From: Oceanisphaera psychrotolerans
Lineage (GTDB): Bacteria > Pseudomonadota > Gammaproteobacteria > Enterobacterales > Aeromonadaceae
Length of the DNA: 42,355 bases
Direction of reading: 5' to 3'
NCBI RefSeq assembly: GCF_001870485.1
Contig: NZ_MDKE01000024.1
Location: 1-42,355, forward strand
The translations under genes were made by a program, and so were the position numbers. The notes beneath the pieces were generated by a model that saw only the letters and a program-made list of their open reading frames with translations, made no database searches and was not told where the DNA came from. Below are positions 9,237 through 16,550 of the stretch, piece by piece; positions within the stretch are counted from its first letter, which is position 1; every line of letters starts with the position of its first letter.

Positions 9237-10235
9237 TTAATTTGAGGCATTGGCGCTTGCAGACCACTCGTCATAAAGCTCTTCACCAATTTTACTGCGA
9301 TACTTTTCACGAACCGGCCGGGTCAGCTCGACGATTTCCTTCATTGCCGCGGGTGTTAACTCATTGATTTCCATCCCCGCAGCCTGCATATCCGCAATTT
9401 GCTTGCCCTCTTCATCGGCGATAATTTCCTGTTGGTAATCAAACGCCTGCTGGACAGCACCTTTTATCATTTTCTGGTCTTCCGGTGACATCATTGACCA
9501 AAATTCATAGTTCATAACCGGCAGATAGAAAGTCACAACATGATTGGTCATGGACATGTATTTCTGTACCTCAAACAGGCGCTGTGAGTGGATGATGGAA
9601 ACTGGATTCTCCTGACCATCGATCACCTTCTGCTGGAGGGCAGAATAGACTTCACCAAAATTCATCGGGGTTGCCGACGCATTCAGGGCATTAAACGTAT
9701 CCAGGTGAGAAGGTACTTTCATGGTACGCAGTTTAATACCTTTCAAATCTTCAGCGCTGGTGATGGGGCGTTTATTGTTCGTGATATAGCGGACGCCGCT
9801 TTCCATGAAGCCGAGTCCTTCCAGGTTCAGCCGGTTAAGGCGCTCAAGCAGTTTATCTCCCAGCGGGCTATTGACTACATTAAATGCCGCTTCTTTGCTT
9901 GGATAAATGAATGGGAGCTCGATAACATCGAATGCTTGATCCCAGTTGGAAAGAATGGATGATGGAGGAACCGCAATTTGCAGCATACCAGATTGAGTCG
10001 CCTCGACCATTTCCCGATCCGGCCCCATCTGGGCCTGTGGGAAAATTTGTACTTCATAACGTCCGTCCGACTCCTGCTCGACAATATCCTTGAACTTTAA
10101 CAAGGCACGATGCAAGTGGAAGCTTTCATTGGTGCCGTGACCAATACGTATGGTTTCCGCCGCCAGAGAAAATGTGGATGCCAACACACTGGTGATACCA
10201 AGAGCAGCAGCAATCAGGGTTTTGTTTAGCTTCAT
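9237..10235 (-). CDS. TRAP transporter periplasmic solute-binding protein, DctP family
   Basis: 332 residues. A clear Sec signal peptide (MKLNKTLIAAALGITSVLAS, cleavage after ...SLAA, about residue 25) is followed by a DctP domain: IRIGHGTNESFHLHRALLKF, then the conserved arginine region LKGIKLRTMKVPSHLDTF, where the Arg normally pairs with the substrate carboxylate, then the VIDGQENPVSII family segment. It captures an organic acid in the periplasm for the DctQM permease. The linked aldolase and kinase suggest a hexonate or related sugar acid. It is separated from dctM by 370 bp holding a strong hairpin and an operator, so it probably has its own promoter. Confidence 0.93.
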   Translation of the reverse strand: MKLNKTLIAAALGITSVLASTFSLAAETIRIGHGTNESFHLHRALLKFKDIVEQESDGRYEVQIFPQAQMGPDREMVEATQSGMLQIAVPPSSILSNWDQAFDVIELPFIYPSKEAAFNVVNSPLGDKLLERLNRLNLEGLGFMESGVRYITNNKRPITSAEDLKGIKLRTMKVPSHLDTFNALNASATPMNFGEVYSALQQKVIDGQENPVSIIHSQRLFEVQKYMSMTNHVVTFYLPVMNYEFWSMMSPEDQKMIKGAVQQAFDYQQEIIADEEGKQIADMQAAGMEINELTPAAMKEIVELTRPVREKYRSKIGEELYDEWSASANASN

Positions 10236-10345
10236 AATGAAAGACCTCGTTTCACTTGTTAAATAGTAAAATTAAATATAAGCGTAATCATTTTGGTAAG
10301 TCATCAAGGTAAACTCGGTGTAATAACCTTGTTGCCTGCAAGTTG

Positions 10346-10362
10346 TGATATCTAACATATCA
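10346..10362. promoter_or_regulatory. Predicted GntR operator 1 (upstream of dctP)
   Basis: TGATATCTAACATATCA. It is the exact reverse complement of the site at 12544-12560 and matches the site at 12405-12421 at 15 of 17 positions. It lies upstream of the leftward dctP-gntR pair. Regulator assignment is inference from proximity and from the palindromic form usual for FCD-type GntR operators. Confidence 0.75.
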
Positions 10363-10549
10363 GTTATTTTTTAAATATAAAGTTCCACTGGGTGGAATTG
10401 TGATCAATGCATGAAAATCAATGAATACACCATTTTACTTTATATATAGAACTCTGCAGACCTGGACACTTGTCAGATAAATAATATCGATGAATTGAAT
10501 GGCGCAGTTGTATAAAAATAATGGCGGGGTGAGCTGTTATTAATTTCGG

Positions 10550-10585
10550 TTGTGAACCGGCTCGGATGACCGAGCCGGTTCACAA
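10550..10585 (-). terminator. 16-bp perfect hairpin after dctM
   Basis: Perfect inverted repeat with arms TTGTGAACCGGCTCGG / CCGAGCCGGTTCACAA around an ATGA loop, 20 bp after the dctM stop. The stem is very stable but is not followed by a T-run on the minus strand. It may act as partial terminator or 3'-end stabiliser, separating dctQM from dctP expression. Confidence 0.6.
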
Positions 10586-10605
10586 CACAGAGTAAAATAA
10601 TATGA

Positions 10606-11892
10606 TTAGTTGGCAAAGTTTGTAAGGGTTAGAGAAATCCCAGGAACAAAGGTGATGACCAGCAGCAATACCAGCATGGCATACAAGAATGGTATCAGTG
10701 CTCGTGATATTTTCTCTATCGAAATATTTGATATCTGGCTAGCCACAAAAATGTTCACACCCAGTGGTGGAGTACAGAAGCCAATGGCGAGGTTCACCGT
10801 CAGGATGACACCAAACAGAATCGGGTCGACACCAATTTTTATTACTACCGGCAACAGGATGGGAGTCAGGATGATAATCGCCGAGATGGTTTCCATGAAC
10901 ATACCGACAAATAACAGCAAGAGGTTGATGAGTAGCAAAATAACTATCGGGTTATCGGAAAGGCTGATCAGCGTGTTTGCGACTTCGGCTGGAATTTGTT
11001 CAAAGGTAATCAAACGACCGAAAGCGGCGGCGAATACCACCAGAACCAGAATGGTGGCCGAGGTCAGGGTTGAACGGGCAAACACTTTTGGCAAGTCGGA
11101 AAGCGTGATCTCCTTGTAGATAAAGACACCACAGAAAATGGCATAGACCACCGCTACCGCGCCGGCTTCTGTCGGTGTGAATATACCACCGTAAATGCCA
11201 CCGAGGATGATACCTGGCACAATCAGTGCCCAGATAGAGGATTTAAACTCTTTTGCTACATTTTTCCATGAAAAGGGTGTTATCTCCATATCCATGACCG
11301 GTTGGTTGCGTACCACAACCCGGCTCATGAACATGAAAACAAGCCCGAACAGGATACCCGGAACAATCCCGGCCAGAAACAGCTTTCCTATCGATACTTC
11401 GGCCGACACCCCGTAGATGATGAAGGGAATACTCGGCGGAATCATGACCCCGATCATGCCGGCAGACGCGGTCAGTGCCGATGAGAACTCCTTGCGGTAA
11501 CCCTGCTGGTTCATTGATGGAATGATATTCGAGCCAATGGCAGCCACGGTTGCCGGGGCTGAGCCGGATATTGCGGCAAAGAACATGGAGGCGAGCACGT
11601 TGACGTAACAGAGCGAAGCTCGAATGTGGCCAACCAGTGATGAGGCGAAGTTGATGATCCTTTTTGAAAGGCCTCCCACCTGCATTAAATCGCCGGCCAG
11701 GATAAAAAGGGGCACGGCTATCAACGGGAAAGAGTCGGCACCGGTAACGATCGAACGTGCCATCAGGCTGATCGGTGGTGCACCGTCAACATAGCTCATC
11801 ACAAAAAGTGAGCTCATCCCGAGACTCATGGCGATCGGCATGCCGAGCACCAGCAGCAGACCTAATACTGCAAATAAAACAATTCCGGACAT
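10606..11892 (-). CDS. TRAP transporter large permease, DctM family
   Basis: 428 residues, the usual DctM length, with about 12 hydrophobic segments. Family signatures: GMPIAMSLGMSSLF near the N-terminus, FFAAISGSAPATVAAIGSNI around residue 100, MIPPSIPFIIYGV, and GFCTPPLGVNIFVA near the C-terminus. It is the ion-coupled transport subunit of the TRAP system. Its ATG follows the dctQ stop by 2 bp with a GGAGG inside the end of dctQ, so the two are translationally linked. Confidence 0.94.
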   Translation of the reverse strand: MSGIVLFAVLGLLLVLGMPIAMSLGMSSLFVMSYVDGAPPISLMARSIVTGADSFPLIAVPLFILAGDLMQVGGLSKRIINFASSLVGHIRASLCYVNVLASMFFAAISGSAPATVAAIGSNIIPSMNQQGYRKEFSSALTASAGMIGVMIPPSIPFIIYGVSAEVSIGKLFLAGIVPGILFGLVFMFMSRVVVRNQPVMDMEITPFSWKNVAKEFKSSIWALIVPGIILGGIYGGIFTPTEAGAVAVVYAIFCGVFIYKEITLSDLPKVFARSTLTSATILVLVVFAAAFGRLITFEQIPAEVANTLISLSDNPIVILLLINLLLLFVGMFMETISAIIILTPILLPVVIKIGVDPILFGVILTVNLAIGFCTPPLGVNIFVASQISNISIEKISRALIPFLYAMLVLLLVITFVPGISLTLTNFAN

Positions 11893-11894
11893 TT

Positions 11895-12386
11895 TTATGC
11901 CTCCACTGGGGTTGGATGACCGCTGAATTTCTTGACATGATGCTGCACGATACGGAACACCGACAGCAGCGATCCGATGGGCGCCGACGCGTAAAGCACA
12001 GGAATGGGCATGTTCAATACAACCGACTGCTGGGTGAGCACATAAGGCAGACTAATCAGTTTATATGACTGATAGGTCATCATCAGAAGGAAAATAACGA
12101 TCATCACGTCAATCACTACTTCAAGGCCATTACCAAACTTTTTCGGCAGGAGATCCGGAAAGAACGTGACCTTTACATGCTTGCGCTCTTTAAATGCGTA
12201 GGAAATTCCCAGCCAGATAAACCAGATAAACGACCAAAGGGTCAGCTCTTCCGACCATGACAAGGCATTTCCAAATACATAGCGCATCACCACTTGCGTG
12301 GTAATGAGAAAGACAATCCCGGCCAGCAGAGTACCACCGAGCATCGCCTCCAGATTTCTATCCAGCCATCTTATCATTGCTTTCAT
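11895..12386 (-). CDS. TRAP transporter small permease, DctQ family
   Basis: 163 residues with four hydrophobic segments and the DctQ pattern: RWLDRNLEAMLGGTLLAGIV, then the conserved QVVMRYVFGNALSWSEELTL and FIWLGISYAFKERKHVKV. It is the membrane partner that stabilises DctM. It is first in the leftward transporter group. The divergent region to 12595 contains two copies of the predicted GntR operator, one close to each start. Confidence 0.93.
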   Translation of the reverse strand: MKAMIRWLDRNLEAMLGGTLLAGIVFLITTQVVMRYVFGNALSWSEELTLWSFIWFIWLGISYAFKERKHVKVTFFPDLLPKKFGNGLEVVIDVMIVIFLLMMTYQSYKLISLPYVLTQQSVVLNMPIPVLYASAPIGSLLSVFRIVQHHVKKFSGHPTPVEA

Positions 12387-12404
12387 ACCACACCACCTGA
12401 CACC

Positions 12405-12421
12405 TGATATCTGACATACCA
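12405..12421. promoter_or_regulatory. Predicted GntR operator 2 (upstream of dctQ)
   Basis: TGATATCTGACATACCA, differing from operator 1 at two positions. It begins 19 bp before the dctQ start codon, so binding would overlap the transcription start or leader of the leftward operon. Confidence 0.7.
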
Positions 12422-12543
12422 GTAAAGTTAATCAGTTGAGTGGGCAAAATAAAGTGACTTATGTCACGTTATTGTTACTGATTGTAATAAATTTGTGATT
12501 GATCACACTTTTTTCATCCGGGGCTTCCTCGTTCATTTTTTAC

Positions 12544-12560
12544 TGATATGTTAGATATCA
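12544..12560. promoter_or_regulatory. Predicted GntR operator 3 (upstream of the dehydrogenase)
   Basis: TGATATGTTAGATATCA, near-perfect palindrome and exact reverse complement of operator 1. It ends 35 bp before the start of the rightward catabolic operon. With operators 1 and 2 it suggests that one regulator controls uptake and catabolism together. Confidence 0.75.
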
Positions 12561-12595
12561 TATTTCAGTTGGCCGAGTGAAAAAGAGAAGAGCCC

Positions 12596-13617
12596 ATGAA
12601 AACAGCCACAAAATTCAAGGTCTACGTATCCGATTATGACTACCCGAATCTGGATATAGAACGCAGCGTGCTAGAGCCGATCGGGGCTGAGGTTATCGGT
12701 CTTACATGCAAAACGGGTATTGGCCTGGCGGAGCTGGCAAAAGATGCCGATGCAATTTTGCAGCAGTACGCAAAGATCCCACGCAGTACCATTGAGCAGC
12801 TTGAAAACTGCAAGATTATCTGCCGCTACGGGATTGGCGTGGACATTCTGGATGTCGAAGCTGCTATGACCATGGCATCAAAGTGTCTAACGTTCCGGAC
12901 TACTGCATCGATGAAGTGGCCGAGCACTCAATGACTCTGGGCCTTACCCTGTTGCGTCGCATTCCGGCCTACAACAAGTTTACCCATGAGGGAAACTGGC
13001 ACTGGAATATGGATGGTCTCCTGCCCAAGCGCTTCCGCTCATCAACCTGGGCACTGATCGGCTTTGGCCGTATCGCTCAGAATATCGCCCGTAAAGTCAG
13101 CGCACTGGGCTTTAAGGTGATCGCTTGTGATCCTTATGTCTCCGATTCATACATGAACACGTTTGGGGTTCAGAAAGTGGACCTGGACACCCTGCTCAAC
13201 ACCGCCGATGTGGTGAATGTCATGTGTCCGCATACCCCGGAAACCGACCGCCTGATCAACGAAGATCGTCTGCGTCAAATGAAACCTAATGCGGTTCTGG
13301 TTAACGGTGCCCGCGGCAAGGTAGTGGATAACAAGGCGCTGTACGTGGCATTGACCGAAGGCTGGATTGCGGCGGCAGGACTGGATGATCCGGAAGAAGA
13401 GCCCGCAAAACTGGACCACTGGCATCCGGATGACAATCCGATATTCAGCCTGGATAACTGTATTGTCACCCCCCATGTCGCGTACGTCTCGGAAGAAGCC
13501 TTTCAGGAGTGTCGACGCATTGCGGCAGAAAATGCCAAAGCGGTGCTGTTGGGCGGTGAGCCGTTGAATCCGGTCAAGTGCGTAAAAACCCCGCTGTCGG
13601 AGCAGAATCATGAGTAG
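12596..13617 (+). pseudogene. D-2-hydroxyacid dehydrogenase, one-base frameshift
   Basis: NAD-dependent D-isomer 2-hydroxyacid dehydrogenase of the CtBP/phosphoglycerate-dehydrogenase type, about 340 residues when joined. The first frame gives KVYVSDYDYPNLDIERSVLE to ICRYGIGVDILDVEAA, then loses homology. The second frame resumes at DHGIKVSNVPDYCIDEVAEH and carries the NAD loop GFGRIAQNIARK, the catalytic Arg in LVNGARGKVVD, the Glu in GLDDPEEEP and the His in VTPHVAYVSEE. One base is missing at 12866-12868. It is first in the rightward operon, and its stop overlaps the aldolase start. It probably oxidises or reduces the sugar acid at C2. Mutation or sequencing error. Confidence 0.82.
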
Positions 13618-14266
13618 AGCACAGGTTATCGAGGCAATCGAAACCCATAAGGTGTTTGCGATTGTGCGCGGGATTGCCCCCGTACATATTCGGCCGACGA
13701 TGGAGGCACTCTATAACGGCGGGATCCGTCTGGTAGAAGTGACCTTCGATCGTGAAAACGGCGATGGCGACACGCTGGCCGCACTGAAAATTTTGCGTGA
13801 TGAATTCAGCGACAGATTGGTCTTCGGGGCGGGAACCGTGACCAGCGTCGGCCAGGTAGAGCAAGTCAAGGCGCTGGGTGCACAGTTCATTGTGTCGCCC
13901 GACTGCAACCCGGAAGTCATTGCCGCCACCCGTAAAGCGGAGATGGTGTCATTGCCTGGGGTCCTGACACCCACAGAGGCGTTGGTGGCTCATCACGCCG
14001 GTGCCGACTTTATCAAGCTGTTTCCGGGCGGCGTGTTCGGCCCCGGCTATCTGAAAGCGGTGTCCGCTCCATTATCCGATCTGAAATTCATCGCCGTCGG
14101 CGGTGTGGATGAAAACAATCTGGCGGACTTCTCTGAGGTGGGCGCGATGGGATTCGGGATCGGCTCAAACCTGGTTAACAACAAGCTGGTCGAGGCCAAT
14201 GACTTCGACGCGATTTATCGAAATGCCTGCCGCTTCAAGCAGGCCATAGACTCACTAAGGAGCTAA
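13610..14266 (+). CDS. KDPG / KDPGal aldolase (Eda/DgoA family)
   Basis: 218-residue class I aldolase that splits a 2-keto-3-deoxy-6-phospho-aldonate to pyruvate and glyceraldehyde 3-phosphate. The catalytic glutamate is in RLVEVTF (residue 43), the phosphate loop in GAGTVTSV, and the Schiff-base lysine in ADFIKLFPG (residue 136). The start overlaps the dehydrogenase end by 8 bp. The KDGal-type kinase three genes later favours the galactonate-series stereochemistry (DgoA-like), but Eda-like use cannot be excluded. Confidence 0.9.
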   Translation: MSRAQVIEAIETHKVFAIVRGIAPVHIRPTMEALYNGGIRLVEVTFDRENGDGDTLAALKILRDEFSDRLVFGAGTVTSVGQVEQVKALGAQFIVSPDCNPEVIAATRKAEMVSLPGVLTPTEALVAHHAGADFIKLFPGGVFGPGYLKAVSAPLSDLKFIAVGGVDENNLADFSEVGAMGFGIGSNLVNNKLVEANDFDAIYRNACRFKQAIDSLRS

Positions 14267-14268
14267 TC

Positions 14269-14958
14269 ATGGAATACGAAAAGAAGATCATTAACCCACG
14301 TCGTGACGATCTGGACCCGGAGTTGATTGCCAACTGTGTTGAGATGAAAGACACACTGAGTGTGAGTGCGGTTTTCAGCGATGCCCTGAACCGCGACGGC
14401 GTCATGGACCACGAGATCAAGTTCAAGTCAGCCAACAAGCCATTTATCGGTACGGCACTGACCGTCAAACTCAAACCGGGCGATATCGTTGACTGTTTGC
14501 CGATCTTTGATATTGCCAAGCCGGGTGATGTCGTGGTGATTGATGCCAATGGCACCCCGAATACCTCCATCTGGGGAGGCTTGATGTCTGGTTTGGCTCG
14601 TGCGGCCGGCGTGGTGGGCGCGGTTGTTGACGGATCAGTACGTGATACTGACGAAGCCAAACTGCTGGATTTCCCGGTCGCCGCCCGTTCTGTCTCGCCG
14701 CGTGCAGCACACTCGGCCTATACCGGGCGCACAAAGCCAATTGAAATAAACGTGCCTGTCACCTGTGGTGGACAGATCGTTAATCCGGGCGATCTCGTTG
14801 TTGCTGACGAGCTGGGGGTGACAGTGGTGCCTTACGACCTGCTGGCCGAAGTGTATCCGCTCGCCAGAGAACAGGCCGCCAAGGAAGAGGCCACTCGCGC
14901 TGAAATCTTGAATGGCGCCACCGTGGAAGAGCTACTGGCCAAATTCGGCCGTATTTAA
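14269..14958 (+). CDS. RraA-family protein (HMG aldolase-like)
   Basis: 229 residues of the RraA/HMG-CHA aldolase fold. The metal and substrate motif is present as GVVGAVVDGSVRDTDEAK, with the Arg-Asp pair used for divalent metal and keto-acid binding in the aldolases, preceded by WGGLMSGLARAAG. Members cleave 4-hydroxy-2-oxo acids or decarboxylate oxaloacetate; others bind RNase E. The catalytic residues and the sugar-acid context favour an enzyme, and the substrate is unknown. AAGGAG precedes the ATG, 2 bp after the aldolase gene, so it is in the same operon. Confidence 0.85.
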   Translation: MEYEKKIINPRRDDLDPELIANCVEMKDTLSVSAVFSDALNRDGVMDHEIKFKSANKPFIGTALTVKLKPGDIVDCLPIFDIAKPGDVVVIDANGTPNTSIWGGLMSGLARAAGVVGAVVDGSVRDTDEAKLLDFPVAARSVSPRAAHSAYTGRTKPIEINVPVTCGGQIVNPGDLVVADELGVTVVPYDLLAEVYPLAREQAAKEEATRAEILNGATVEELLAKFGRI

Positions 14959-14969
14959 CAAACTGCATT

Positions 14970-14994
14970 GAGCCTGCCTTGCCAGGCTCTTTTT
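14970..14994 (+). terminator. Intra-operon terminator or attenuator before the kinase
   Basis: Perfect 7-bp stem GAGCCTG / CAGGCTC with a six-base loop followed by TTTTT. It lies 11 bp after the rraA-like stop and ends 15 bp before the kinase start. It should lower kinase transcription relative to the upstream genes. Confidence 0.75.
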
Positions 14995-15009
14995 CATGAG
15001 AATGTGTCG

Positions 15010-15993
15010 ATGATCATTACAATTGATACCGGGACCACCAACACCCGGGTTGCCTTGTTTGATGGAAAGCGGCGTGTTGATTTGGTCAAGGCCAGTGTCG
15101 GTGTAAGGAATACGAGCATTGACGGTCATAACCAGCTGCTGCTTAACACCATTGCCGAGGCGGTGAGTGAAATAAAGCTGCGCCAGAAGTTAAATGAAGA
15201 GGATATCGATGCCATCGTTGCCGCTGGCATGATTACCTCCAACCTGGGGTTGCTTGAAGTCCCCCACTTGATCGCCCCGGTGTCACTGGACGATTTCGCC
15301 AACAACATTCATTCAGCCGTCATTCCTGAGATATCTTCACAACCAATCCACTTTATTCCGGGTGTGAAAAACGTCGATACCGACAACCTGGCTTCCATTG
15401 AGGGGCTGGATATTATGCGTGGTGAAGAAGTGGAGGCACTGGCGATTGCCGACGCCTACCATATCCGGCACAACGCTATCATAGCCCTACCGGGCTCACA
15501 TTCTAAGTTTGTGGCCATGGACGCCAATCAGTCTATTCTGGGATGCTGCACCACTCTGGCGGGGGAGTTGAATGCCATTATTACCGGTCATACCATTCTG
15601 ACCAGCTCGCTGGAAAATCGTTATACCGACACTCTGTGCCAGGCGTCCCTGGTGGCGGGTTATGATGAGGCAGAGCGTTATGGCTTTGGCAAGGCGTTGT
15701 TTTCGGTTCGCCTGAATGAACAGTTCGGTGGCAAGCAACACCACCAACTGGCGAGCTTCCTGTTGGGCATTATCCTGCATTCCGATATCAAGGCGATCAC
15801 GGCTACCCCTCATCTGCATTTTACGCCTGAGACGCCGGTCTATATTGGCGGTAAAGGGATTCTATGTGATGCCACCGCCTCTCTGCTTGCCAGAAACTTT
15901 CCCGGCAATGACGTCATTCAATGTGAAAACGTTGACGACCTATCGGCAATGGGCGCCATGTATGTTGCCCGAAAAGCAAAGCTCATATCTTAA
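15010..15993 (+). CDS. 2-dehydro-3-deoxygalactonokinase (DgoK family)
   Basis: 327 residues of the KDGal kinase family: N-terminal phosphate loop TIDTGTTNTRVALFDGKR, the family block GLDIMRGEEVEALAIADAY, and ALPGSHSKFVAMD followed by TLAGELNAIITGHTILTSSL. It phosphorylates 2-keto-3-deoxy-galactonate at O6 to feed the adjacent aldolase. I chose the ATG at 15010, which has GAGAA 7 bases upstream; an in-frame TTG at 14968 lies within the upstream terminator hairpin and is unlikely. It is the last gene of the rightward operon and sits next to an IS remnant. Confidence 0.88.
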   Translation: MIITIDTGTTNTRVALFDGKRRVDLVKASVGVRNTSIDGHNQLLLNTIAEAVSEIKLRQKLNEEDIDAIVAAGMITSNLGLLEVPHLIAPVSLDDFANNIHSAVIPEISSQPIHFIPGVKNVDTDNLASIEGLDIMRGEEVEALAIADAYHIRHNAIIALPGSHSKFVAMDANQSILGCCTTLAGELNAIITGHTILTSSLENRYTDTLCQASLVAGYDEAERYGFGKALFSVRLNEQFGGKQHHQLASFLLGIILHSDIKAITATPHLHFTPETPVYIGGKGILCDATASLLARNFPGNDVIQCENVDDLSAMGAMYVARKAKLIS

Positions 15994-15996
15994 TAA

Positions 15997-16119
15997 TCAT
16001 TCTCGTGGTTCGACAGGGCGACGCACAAGAGTAAACGCAGCAACTACCAAAAGCGTGGCCTCATCGAGAGAGCGTTGGGCTGGTTGAAGGAGCACCCTCG
16101 ACGGTTAGGCCCACCATGA
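15997..16119 (+). mobile_element. Remnant of an IS5-family-like transposase (C-terminal end)
   Basis: A 40-codon open stretch ending at TGA encodes HKSKRSNYQKRGLIERALGW followed by LKEHPRRLG. This resembles the end of IS5-type DDE transposases, where the R-N-x-I-E-R-x-F-G-x-L-K-E block carries the catalytic Glu. No start, no other domains and no terminal repeats are visible. It lies exactly at the right edge of the sugar-acid insert, 12 bp from the csdE stop. Family assignment is by pattern only. Confidence 0.55.
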
Positions 16120-16130
16120 TATGTTGATTG

Positions 16131-16550
16131 TTACCGCTGACAGCGGTGTTTAATCGCTTCCACCACCGCCCACAGGCCGTTACCCCGGGACGGGCTCAGG
16201 TGGTTCAGCAACTGCAATTCCTCGAAGTAGGCCTCCATATCAAAGGTGGCGATGTCGGCGGCCGTTTTGTTGCTGAGCGCGGCCAGCACCACCGCCATCA
16301 GTCCCTTGACGATGCGGGCATCCGAGTCGCAATGAAACTGCCAGACGCCCTTTTCATCCTGTTCGCTCAGCAGCCAGGCCTGGCTTTCGCAGCCATGGAT
16401 GGCGTTGGCTTCGATCCTGTGTTCCGGGGGGAGGGCCGGCAGCTGTTTGGCCAGTCTGATCAACTCCTTGTAGCGGGCTTCCCAGCCGTGGGCCGCATTA
16501 AACAGGGCGCGAATGTCGGTGTCGGTAATGGTGTCGCCGAACGGATGCAT
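16131..16550 (-). CDS. csdE: Cysteine desulfurase sulfur acceptor CsdE (SufE family)
   Basis: 139-residue SufE/CsdE-fold protein that takes persulfide sulfur from CsdA. The acceptor cysteine is in NAIHGCESQAWL, with the typical C-terminal YFEELQLLNHLSPSRGNGL. Its ATG overlaps the csdA stop by one base (TGATG), so the two are translationally coupled. In E. coli CsdE also contacts TcdA (CsdL), whose gene is convergent here on the other side of the insert. Confidence 0.94.
   Translation of the reverse strand: MHPFGDTITDTDIRALFNAAHGWEARYKELIRLAKQLPALPPEHRIEANAIHGCESQAWLLSEQDEKGVWQFHCDSDARIVKGLMAVVLAALSNKTAADIATFDMEAYFEELQLLNHLSPSRGNGLWAVVEAIKHRCQR

Larger units (their letters stand above)
10236..10605 (-). 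promoter_or_regulatory. dctM-dctP intergenic region with probable dctP promoter
   Basis: 370 bp without a gene, AT-rich. It holds a 16-bp hairpin at the dctM side (10550-10585) and a 17-bp palindromic operator (10346-10362) about 110 bp before the dctP start. Such a gap inside a TRAP operon suggests that dctP is transcribed separately, probably at a higher level than the permease. No coding potential seen. Confidence 0.55.

Noticed and set aside
14968-15009. TTG-initiated N-terminal extension of the KDGal kinase
   Set aside because: It falls within a terminator hairpin and adds residues not found in the family.
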